Positions 56,013 through 64,000 of a stretch of 64,000 nt of DNA are shown in pieces (within the stretch, counting starts at the first letter, position 1; the number at the start of each line of letters is the position of its first letter). Both the position numbers and the translations under genes were made by a program. This stretch comes from Diplolepis rosae (lineage: Eukaryota; Arthropoda; Insecta; Hymenoptera; Diplolepididae). The notes under the pieces are model-generated. The model did no database searches. It was not told the DNA's origin and was given only the letters and a program-made list of their open reading frames with translations. Location: NCBI GenBank assembly GCA_030998225.1, contig JAPYXD010000169.1, positions 186,001 through 250,000 of the forward strand, read 5' to 3'.

Positions 56013-57322
56013 AAAGACCCGGAACGTGGTTTGGAAGATCCTTGTATTCTCTGCAGTTCCGAAAGTCTTTTTTCAGCCTCCTCTGCTCTTCGTTTAAAAC
56101 AGTTTTCGCGAGAATGTCCATTTCGAAAGCAAAAATCGCAATTTTCCCTCGTTACCGTATTCTGATAATTGTTATAAGAGTTTCTAATGGGAGGTTTCAT
56201 TTTTCGATTTGGACAATTTCGAGAAGTGTGGCCTTCTTTACCACAGGTATAACAGGTGAAGCTATATTTTAAGTTTCGTTCCGTCGCGGGCTTATTTTCT
56301 ACCTTGAAAACAGACTTGAATTTTTTCTGAGCCGATTCCCAGACTACAAAATTATCGGAGTTTTGTCGGGAAGTCGATGGGAGGCTATCAATCTCGCCGT
56401 ACAATCTCTTTCGTCGCGCGACTTCGCGTTCGGCTTCGATCGCGAAGTTGATAGCTTCGCGCAAGCTCTTCGGATTCTTTTGTCGTACTCGAAATTCCAA
56501 CTCGTCTCGTAAACCTAAGCAAAAACAAGAAGCTATCTCCGAATCGTACTCGCGAATTCTGATAGCTGAAATGGCAGGAGAAGATCGTTGGTTGGTCAAT
56601 TCTGTCATTCTCGCAAAAAGATCCATCGCTCTCGTAGAGTATGACAGTATTGACTCCCCACTATTTTGCTTCATAGATGCAATCTCGGCGTGTATCTGAA
56701 ACGGAGTTTTTGAGGTCCCGAAAGCTGTTTCTAAAATGTTTAAAAGTTCTGGAAGGGTCTGAAATTGTAGATGCTTTATATACAATTCGGCATCCCCTTG
56801 AATTTTGCTACGTACTAATTTAATAAAGAGTGGACGAAGATTTGGAGCTACCCCTTCCTCGGCGAATTTGCACTCGCGAGAGAAAGCCTGAACGGATATA
56901 TTATTTCCGTTAAAAATGGGAATGAGGTCGACGATTAATCTAAGGGCAGTAATATCACTCCCTCTGAACGCGTAAGCTGAAGGGTGTGAGAAGGAACTAT
57001 GTTCTCCCGGATGCGTTATATTTACATTTCTAGACTCTCTCGCTCGTTCGGATTCACGCAATTCTATTTGACGGCGAATTATTTTGGTTAGATCACCGAT
57101 GTTACCTGTACTGAGTCGCTGAGAATCTCGATTTAGACATTGAGAACCTATCCTATCGTTTCCTAAGGTTACCATATTAGTTTCGTGGTCTGGGTTGTCG
57201 TTTTCAACGCTGCCACTTTCTAGGATATCATCTATTGTTAATAATGATCCTATCTCATCCCTAGATGTGTTTAAATCTAATAAGTGGTTCGCATATGACC
57301 CAGTCTTCTCAGTTTGGTCCAT
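55922..57322 (-). CDS. Gypsy Gag polyprotein, family 1
   Basis: A 466-codon structural protein that would form the virus-like particle. It begins MDQTEKTGSYANHLL. The central capsid-like region includes IFNGNNISVQAFSRECKF and FCLGLRDELEFRV. The C-terminal nucleocapsid has two CCHC zinc knuckles, CYTCGKEGHTSRNC and CDFCFRNGHSRENC. The frame is intact. It overlaps pol, which lies in the -1 frame, by about 90 bases, and ends QSNVQCSQSPK. The overlap starts at the slippery heptamer at 56009-56015, so Gag-Pol is probably made as a minor fusion product. The stop at 55922 would end most translation. Confidence 0.92.
   Translation of the reverse strand: MDQTEKTGSYANHLLDLNTSRDEIGSLLTIDDILESGSVENDNPDHETNMVTLGNDRIGSQCLNRDSQRLSTGNIGDLTKIIRRQIELRESERARESRNVNITHPGEHSSFSHPSAYAFRGSDITALRLIVDLIPIFNGNNISVQAFSRECKFAEEGVAPNLRPLFIKLVRSKIQGDAELYIKHLQFQTLPELLNILETAFGTSKTPFQIHAEIASMKQNSGESILSYSTRAMDLFARMTELTNQRSSPAISAIRIREYDSEIASCFCLGLRDELEFRVRQKNPKSLREAINFAIEAEREVARRKRLYGEIDSLPSTSRQNSDNFVVWESAQKKFKSVFKVENKPATERNLKYSFTCYTCGKEGHTSRNCPNRKMKPPIRNSYNNYQNTVTRENCDFCFRNGHSRENCFKRRAEEAEKRLSELQRIQGSSKPRSGSLNFPSAHRSGATTRNQTSRQSNVQCSQSPK
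56009..56015 (-). promoter_or_regulatory. Probable -1 programmed ribosomal frameshift site (T TTA AAC)
   Basis: In the gag frame the codons read TCT TTA AAC, giving the canonical slippery heptamer T TTA AAC. A one-base backward slip enters the pol frame, which is then open (after the LPECSSFGRN block) into the protease. Downstream sequence can form a CCCGA/TCGGG stem (56006 to 55986) or, alternatively, a GGCGC/GCGCC stem (55987 to 55957). The first stem sits unusually close to the heptamer (2 nt). Confidence 0.75.
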
Positions 57323-58869
57323 TATTGTCTAGGTTATTTTTATTTAAATGAAAATGATTAATTGAAAGGAAAAAGGGAGATTTGATTTCAAAGAAAGGAA
57401 AAGTCAAAAAAAATAATTGAAATTTTTGAAACGTACGTATTTTGGATATTTGTGAATTTCAAGTGCCTTGATTAAATTCAGAATACGGTTTTTGGTACCA
57501 AAACTTAATCATGAGAATAAAAATTGTTATAGAAATTATCTTAATTAACAATTAAATCAATTGAATTTATTCATAATAATTTTGGAATTTCATTCTTTTG
57601 AACAGAGAGAAAAGAAAAATCTTTTGAATAATCTGTTAAATTTTCTTGAATTTAATGATTTAAGATTACAGAAAAAAAAGGAAGGAATAATTTTGCATTA
57701 GAAACTTCGGAGAGACGTTACAAACCGAGCATGTACAATTTGAGAAGACGGGTTAACAATGATTTCTATACAAAAGGATAAAACTTATAATCTATTCAAA
57801 CCTTGTAGCAGTTCCGAAGAAAATATCCATTTCATTTATTATGAGGTTGAAGATTCACCACACGCAAAGTTTTCGAAAATTGGCCTTTTCCCTAATGTAA
57901 GGGCTCACTCCCGCACATACACAAATTTATAGGATTTTCCTCGTTGATATTCTTGATGATTCTCTCGGTGATTCCATCGATGGTTCTCTGGATGATTCCC
58001 TCGATGATTCTCTCGAGGATTCCCTCGATGATTCCCTCGATGATTCCCTCGATAATTCTCTCGATGATTCTCTCGATGATTCCCTCGATGATTCCCTTGA
58101 AGAAGACTGCCGTTGACTCACAGGAACAGAAGGTCTCGAAGATAAGGAAATATATTCCTCGTTGTCGATAGCTCGCACGATGGACACTCTCCTCCGTTGG
58201 TAAGAACCTATATTCTCATTTCATATAAGGCTCACGTCAGAAGATATTCATAAAAATATTTCTCATTTTCAGGAATTCTGGCTGGACGTCAAATCGGGCA
58301 TCGTTTATTCTTTCTTTCTAATGTAAGAAATATTCAGGACGAGTGATAGCGCTAGTCTAGGAAATGTAAGAATACGTTGCTCAGGAACACATACGATTGA
58401 TACCACAGGAACACAGGGAGAACTTGACAGCACAGATGCACAGGAAAATGTTTATAGTAAATTCACACATCAGATTATTTGCACAGAAGCACAGGAAAAG
58501 TTGTCTGCATAAAAAGCTTTTTGTGAAATATAATAGTAAGGTCAGATGTAATCCTTGCAAACACTCCACTGCAGTGATTTCAATAAAAAAAAATTTCAAG
58601 ATGAAAAATTTATTTAGTTGTCACTCTTTGTCACTAGTTGTAAAAAAAACCAGTGTTTCAAAAGTCTCACTATATATATAGTTTTTATTTATTTATTTTT
58701 GACACTTTCACGGTAAAATGAAGGGTCGATGCAGAACTCAAGGTAGCACTTTGTGCATGAAAGTCACTCGATTTTAATGTTTCTTTGGTACCCAGCACTT
58801 GTGGTTATTTCGCAGTTCGGGTTAAACACTTTCACATATATATATTTTTTTTAAATTTCCCGCACCACG
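57323..58869 (-). other. Leader of the family-1 element with a SRES-repeat open frame
   Basis: Between primer-binding site and gag lies 1.5 kb without a recognised gene. At 57940-58100 a 12-bp unit of the GATTCCCTCGAT type is tandemly repeated, about a dozen imperfect copies. On the minus strand it lies in an 86-codon frame (57927-58187) encoding iterated SRES tetrapeptides. Whether this is translated is unknown. Confidence 0.5.
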
Positions 58870-58887
58870 ATCCCGGTTGAGCCCCCA
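58870..58887 (-). other. Primer-binding site of family 1 (tRNA-Pro-like variant)
   Basis: Minus-strand TGGGGGCTCAACCGGGAT lies 8 bases inside the 5' LTR. It matches the family-2 tRNA-Pro site at 16 of 18 positions (AA instead of GT in the middle). A different proline-type isoacceptor or mutation could explain the change. Confidence 0.7.
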
Positions 58888-58895
58888 ATTAATTT

Positions 58896-60015
58896 TGTTA
58901 CGAGCCGCTTACGTGAGAATTGCGCGCACTCTCTGATTGGTCCGTTCTTTAGTGGCGTAAATCCTTAAGAGGAACCGGGAAAATGTATAATTTTGAAATA
59001 AACAATGCACTAATCTCGAAACTTTTATTTTTTAATAATCAAATGTATTATATTATTATACGACCCGTTAAGTCTGGACTTATAATTTGAATTACCGATC
59101 TTCGCGACGATTTACAAAAGATCTCGATTTTCAACAAATTCAACGAGGGAATTTGTAGAAGTTAAACGAAAGTATTCGATTGCAAGTCCTGAACATTCTA
59201 ACCTTCCTTCACTCCGTCAAAACTCACGCATCCCCTTTCACAACTCTCCCCCACGCATCCCCTCTCTCTCAATTTCACACGCTGGCCCTCGCTAGGCCCA
59301 GCCCAACTTCCCGGAGAAGCTCGACCAGGGAAAACCGAGTCCGGAGAAGCCCGATTCGGAAAACCCCAGTCCCAGTCTCTCTCTCCTCTCAGCTGCAAGT
59401 TTTTTATGGTGCTTGCAGTGAAAGCGCAAGAGAAGGCAGTAAAACAGTAAATCTTACAGGATTACTCTTTACTCCCTTCTGGCGACCAGACATCCTATTT
59501 TAAATCTTTTAGGTCTACGTGAATAAATAGTTTCAATACCTATTTGCCTGGCCATTCGGTTTAGTTTTTGCCTATCTAAAATAGAAATGCATGTTACCTC
59601 TATAAATCCCTAGTTCTATCTTAAATTTAATTTATTTAAATCCTATCGTCCAGACTTAACCTTTCTTATCCTTAAAACTAGTATACATAGTAGAAATATA
59701 AAACTTACAAAGGAATCTTAGAACTAAGTTTACAATGTCGAGTTCCTCGACGAGTACATATGTTAAACACTCGCAGAACAATCTTAGGTTTATTATTTAA
59801 AGATAGTAAATATTCCTAAAGAATTTGTACGCTTTTTCCCAAGGTCTTTTATGATTTTCAGCTCCTTTCCGTGGGAAATTCATTTCTTCAGAATAGTCAG
59901 GAATTTCCTTAATTTAAACATATTTTATTTATTTCGAAATTGATAATCCCGCGAGTTTAATTCGATAGGTCGATTACGTAATCAACTTCGAGCGAGACTA
60001 TAGACGCTCGTTACA
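58896..60015 (-). repeat. Family-1 Gypsy 5' LTR
   Basis: A 1,120-bp LTR, TGTTACGAGCCGC to CTCGTTACA, nearly identical to the LTR at 49651-50771. It should contain the promoter for minus-strand transcription of gag and pol; I could not pin down the start site. Confidence 0.92.
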
Positions 60016-60329
60016 GTTCCGGAACTTTACCTACCCCTGGCGTCTTTCTCCGCAAGGTTTGGACCATTCAATCGCCCTGGATTTCTCCTCTATACCTATC
60101 TTCACTCAACGATATAAGATATCTATAACTTACTGAAGCTTTTTCTTTAATCTCGCCAGAACTTTCCACATTATGTATGTAGATGTTGTTGATGGTATCT
60201 GTGAAAGAAAATAACTAGTTAAATGAAATATATTTTCCATAATTATAAAAATTTTTATGTAAAATTTCTATTTTTCTCTCTCATACAACTACAAGTCATA
60301 TTAGTTATATAAATTTACATATCAACTTA

Positions 60330-60594
60330 CTTTCTTTATTACTGGAACTGGAGAGAGAAATTTTATTAGAATCAGAAATTAATGGAGTGATGGGTTTTTT
60401 GGGAATATATTTTGTTTTTGCTGAAAGCTCATCTTCTTCTTGATCTTCGTCAAAGTTTTTAGCGAACCGTATATGCCTCGACTTCTTCAGCCTTTCCATG
60501 TTTGTAGTTTCATCGCTGTCTAATTCCGACAAATCTAAAAGCAGCGTCATTGCTTTCTGTGCCGCTTCATAGGTCTCTGGAAATGTCAGATACT
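60330..60594 (-). pseudogene. Exon resembling DUF4806-type transposon-associated proteins
   Basis: A minus-strand exon is bounded by an acceptor (TTTCCAG, near 60595) and a perfect donor (GTAAGT, 60329). It encodes TYEAAQKAMTLLLDLSELDS and a basic/acidic region (KSRHIRFAKNF, DEDQEEDE). From memory this resembles the segment after the conserved WP region in DUF4806-like insect proteins that often accompany CACTA-like transposases. A short candidate first exon, ATG GCA AG followed by GTAAGT, lies at 61360-61362 and just below. The expected middle exon between them is not recognisable, so the gene is probably incomplete. It is divergent from the transposase at 62129. Confidence 0.35.
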
Positions 60595-60980
60595 ATTGTA
60601 GGGAACTATAAATTTTAATCAAACATTGCCGTACTTCCCGAATTTGTATTTGTTGAATTGAAATTATACATATCTTTTTTAAAGTTTACATCTCACAATT
60701 ATATTAAGGGGCTATTGCGACTCATTATTTTTCAATTAAAAAAACCTTAAACGCGTTTTTCTAAAACGACTTTTAGCACTAGGCGCAGGCGATTTCTGAA
60801 AAACGGCAATTGCGAAATCAGGCAACTCAGCTTTTGATGTGCTGCAAATTATATACATATGTACAAGTAATGCTATTTTATTGACAAATCTAAAGTAATG
60901 GATTCAATGAATATATAATTAATAAATTCAGAAAGTTATTTACGTATTCACATAAAATAAATATTTAGAAATTATATTTC

Positions 60981-61106
60981 GCAGTAGCGCGTAAGGTTGC
61001 ATGGCAAGATTCGCAAGCTTGTAGCAGCCTTACGATATAAACCTTGCAACAACGTTGCATCAACCTTGCAATCTCTGTAATTTCTGCAATCTTACGTACT
61101 ACTGGG
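60981..61106. repeat. Small MITE-like repeat with GTTGCA motifs
   Basis: The ends GCAGTAGCGCGTAAGGTTGC and, reversed, CCAGTAGTACGTAAGATTGC are imperfect inverted repeats about 125 bp apart. The interior carries several TTGCAA/GTTGCA words in both orientations. No coding sequence. Confidence 0.6.
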
Positions 61107-62128
61107 GTTTTATAAGAAATACAATCCAATAAATTTGGCACGCAAATATATATACATATTCCGAATTTATTTTTAGGTGAGAGAATAATAATTGGATGTA
61201 AAAATAGATTTCTTATTAATTATTCGATCCTCAAAATTCGATCTCGTCATTTTACTTAACAAATATTGTACATATTTTTCGCTCTAGTGTAAAACAATTA
61301 GTATTAGTAATAAATTAAGTGATATATAATTAAATTATTTAATTTTTTACTTACCTTGCCATGTTCTGAGGGTTGTAAGTCTCAGGAAAAATAAACAAAA
61401 TGGAGAATTCCGGCCGGTTAGATCCGCAGTGATCCGTAGTAATTTAAACTTTCAACTGTTACAAATTGCATAGTGATTTCCATAAGGGCAATAAAAATCA
61501 ATAAAAACCTCAATCGCTTTATTTTCCATAGCAAATATTAAAGTTAGACATTTTTTCGCTTTTGAGCCTCAATTTTATTTAAATTATTCTTGATTTGATT
61601 TAAATGATTGTTAATTCTAATATTTCATGAAGAAAATAAGAAAATCGAATTTCCAGGTGATTATGTTCAACTAACCTTAGAATTATATCCGCGGCGTGAT
61701 TTAAAGAAACTAATTTTCTAATTGTTTGCTTTCTAAATTATATTTTTAATATATCAATTAATCATCTGTTTCAGGTATTGAAATACATATTAACCATTGG
61801 TTAAGTCTAGTGACTACTAGCTAACAACAACAAAAAAGAACTTTTGTCATTTTCGTCATCTTGTCATTTTGGGTGGCAATGTGAAACGAGGTAAGAGAAA
61901 TTTACATTAAATACTTGAAATGACCACAATTTCAATTTTTCATCATTAAAATCAATTGTAATCATATTATATTTTATTCATTATTCTGATGCAAGAACCT
62001 AATCTGAAAGTTCAATTTTCATTGTCATTCGAAATAAAGAATTTTTGTAATCGAACTGCTTCTTTATTCTATTCAGGAAATAAATTTTCTGGAATGAGTT
62101 CATTTTTCAGAATAACTTGAAATAAACC
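61107..62128. other. Intergenic/5' region between divergent transposon genes
   Basis: No gene is seen. A probable 5' UTR intron of the downstream transposase has its donor at about 61895 (GAG|GTAAGA) and its acceptor at about 62110 (TTTTTCAG), 18 bp before the ATG. Confidence 0.5.
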
Positions 62129-64000
62129 ATGGGCAAGATAAAAGGTAGTAAGACGCCACGAGTATGTGGCTATTCAACGCGACATTTTCGGCGTATACTA
62201 CGAAACCGGATTAACGAGGACATGCGATCTATAATGGAGACAGAAAATCAAAGTCTCATTGAAAATAGACGTGATCCTACTGAAATAGAAAATAAAATAT
62301 CAGTGATTGAGTTGCCTGATAACAGTTTTCCAGGGACAAATTCAAACTGTTTTGAAAAGCCAACAGAGGTTTCTGACAAATTTTCAGACACGGTGTGTCT
62401 GGAAGCAAGCATTACTTGTACATATGAGGACTCCAGCGAACACTCATGTGCTGAAAAACAATTTTTACATTCGGACCTTGACAGCGAGTGTTCTATATTT
62501 TATGATGAATTTGTACGGGCAACACTGGAGGATAGCATTACAAATTCATATTCAGACCTTGATTGTGAAGCTTTAGAGGATGCTGTACAAGATGAAGTTG
62601 TCGGAAATGATTACTGTCATTTCGACCTAGAAAATGATCTAGAAAAACGGGAAAAGTTAAATAAAGAGACTTTGAAAAGTTCGTTACGTTTCTGGGCGAT
62701 AGCATTTCGTGTTAGTTTAGCTGCGTTAACTGCGTTGCTCTTAATTTTAAGATGTTTCACACATGCAGATTTGCCATTAGACGGTCGAAGTTTACTGGGT
62801 ACTCCTAAACACACCTTGATATTCAAAATAGGCGGCGGCCAATATTATCATTTCGAACTTAGAAAAGCACTTCAAGGAATTCTGCGAGATCATAAACAGA
62901 GAGGCAAGCAAACTGAACACGTCAAATTACTCGTGAATATTGATGGATTACCAATATTTAAGTCGACTGGTAAAGATTTATGGCTTATTCTATGCTCAGA
63001 CATAAACGGAAAAAAGTATATCCTATCGGAGTTTTTTTTGGAAATAAAAAACCCACGAATGCTAACGAGTTCCTAAAAAGTTTCGTTGAAGAAGCAATAG
63101 AATTTAGTAAAAATGGATTGATAGACAACAACGTGAAATTACGAGTAACGTTTGAAGGCTTGATCTGCAATGCCCCTGCAAAATCTTTCGCATTGTTTTT
63201 AAAAGGCTATACTGGTTTTGACAGTTGCTCAAAGTGTCTGATTCAAGGTCAGTACATTCTAAAACAGATGCAACGGAAAAATAGCAAGCGATCCGGAAGG
63301 GTGTGTTTTCCAGGCATATGGCCATTCAACTTGAAAAACGACGAAGACTTCGCGCGCAACGTTTATAATGATTTCGATGAGGAAACAATTTTAAAAGCAA
63401 TTCCGAACTTTGGTGGTATTTCATCTGTACCCTTGGATTACATGCACCTCGTTTTACTAGGAGTTGTTAAGAAACTCATTAGTCTATGGATGCTGGGTCC
63501 TTTAAAAGTACGATTGAGTGCAACGCAAGTTAATAAAATCACTAAGAGGTTGCTGACTTTACGTTGGAGTATACCTAGTGAATTTGTAAGAAAACCAAGA
63601 ACGCTACAAGAGTATAGATTTTGGAAAGCTTCGGAATTCCGTACATTTCGACTTTATACTGGACCAGTTGTACTGAAAAATATACTGCCGGCAAAAATGT
63701 ACTTTAATTTCATAATGTTGCATTCAGCGGTAACAATTTCAATCAGTGACACTCACCAACATGAAAAAAGTAATATAGATAGTGCCCACGAAATGCTACA
63801 ATACTTTGTAAAAGATTTTGCAAAAATATACGGAAAAGAATACGTGTCTCATAATGTCCACAATTTACTTCATATGGCTGAAGATGTAAAGAAGTATGGA
63901 CCACTTGCGAGATACAGCTCCTTTCGTTTTAAAAACTACATGTCATCGATTAAAGCGATGTTAAGAAAAGGAGATAAGCCTTTAGAGCAAATAGCTCGCA
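62129..64000 (+). pseudogene. CACTA/EnSpm-like transposase, frameshifted, running off the window
   Basis: It starts MGKIKGSKTPRVCGYS and contains an acidic N-terminal region. LRFWAIAFRVSLAALTALL follows, then LLVNIDGLPIFKSTGKDLW with a candidate catalytic Asp. A one-base frameshift at an A6 run (63010-63015) shifts the frame; from there I read it open to 64000. Later blocks are VYPIGVFFGNKKPTNANEFL, a CSKCLIQGQ cysteine pair, PLDYMHLVLLGVVKKLISLW with the second Asp, and HNLLHMAEDVKKYGPL. These match the order in animal CACTA/EnSpm-type transposases. In the FRFKNYMSSIKAML block a Lys (63931-63933) occupies the place where relatives usually have Glu. The frameshift and this change suggest an inactive copy, though the shift could be a sequencing error. 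Confidence 0.75.

Larger units (their letters stand above)
49651..60015 (-). mobile_element. Gypsy LTR retrotransposon, family 1, nearly complete (10.4 kb)
   Basis: Two LTRs of about 1,120 bp, differing at under a dozen positions by eye, enclose gag and pol on the minus strand. The 4-bp duplication GTTC flanks the element (49647-49650 and 60016-60019). A primer-binding site, leader, gag, -1 frameshift signal, pol with RT, RNase H and integrase, and a purine tract are all present. No env-like gene is seen. The only coding defect I found is one stop codon at 55740-55742. Confidence 0.93.
38010..60111. mobile_element. Palindromic (foldback) DNA element with three nested Gypsy insertions
   Basis: Outer ends are inverted: CGTTGAGTGAAGATAGGTAT starts at 38010, and its reverse complement ends at 60111. 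They are flanked by the 7-bp direct repeat ATATAAG (38003-38009 and 60112-60118). Removing the three Gypsy insertions and their duplications leaves about 2.43 kb. This is nearly all inverted repeat: 38010-38135 matches 60111 back to 60016 plus 49650-49617, and 39263-40360 matches 41436 back to about 40360, more loosely towards the centre. No transposase gene is recognised in the element. Foldback-type or Mutator-like non-autonomous transposons have this form. Confidence 0.8.

Noticed and set aside
58397..58681. 94-codon plus-strand frame in the family-1 leader
   Set aside because: Contains a CACAGGAACACAG-type repeat and has an overlapping frame on the other strand; no supporting motif.
1..64000. 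CRISPR arrays, bacterial operons, rRNA genes
   Set aside because: None seen; spliced genes and eukaryotic transposons show this is nuclear eukaryotic DNA, and the tandem repeats present lack CRISPR spacing.

Overview
This window looks like a piece of an AT-rich insect nuclear genome. Introns are short with GT/AG boundaries, and there is an insect-type sugar/trehalose transporter. The rest is insect-type transposons: an R1-clade LINE, Polinton polB, P elements with THAP domains, Gypsy, a Copia scrap and CACTA/EnSpm. A hymenopteran is plausible, but I cannot prove the order. I recognise only one ordinary host gene, a two-exon Tret1-like transporter on the minus strand at 19066-21130. Almost everything else is transposon-derived, much of it nested.

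Layout. 1-2876 (-): R1-like LINE with zinc-knuckle ORF1, APE endonuclease and a reverse transcriptase that runs off the left edge. 3702-14121 (-): a Polinton-type protein-primed DNA polymerase B pseudogene, split by about 7.9 kb of other DNA. That DNA (about 4525-12415) carries two plus-strand genes: a spliced SAMD3-like gene (6159-8480) and an 845-codon C2H2 zinc-finger/transposase-like gene (8563-11100). 14.1-19 kb is mostly gene-free and holds a small hAT-like MITE. 22.7-37.3 kb is a cluster of P-like elements. P1 (22708-28153, -) has an exact 8-bp target duplication and abuts P2 (28162-33537, +), whose seven-exon transposase is broken only at an A11 run. A deletion derivative of P2 and a further inverted-repeat element follow.

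38010-60111 is a 22-kb nested stack. A long palindromic (foldback) element of about 2.4 kb, flanked by 7-bp ATATAAG repeats, was invaded three times by Gypsy retrotransposons. These are a solo LTR (38136-39258), a deleted family-2 element (41441-49616) carrying a CACTA-type MITE inside one LTR, and a nearly complete family-1 element (49651-60015). Each insertion has its own 4-bp target duplication. Family 1 has gag and pol overlapping in -1 frames at a TTTAAAC slippery heptamer, and a single in-frame stop near its protease.

The right edge (60330-64000) has a partial minus-strand exon resembling DUF4806-type proteins. Divergent from it is a CACTA/EnSpm-like transposase that runs off the window. 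The best candidate for an under-described system is the two-gene SAMD3-like plus zinc-finger/transposase-like unit at 6-11 kb. The palindrome whose two arms are invaded at the same base is the most unusual structure.
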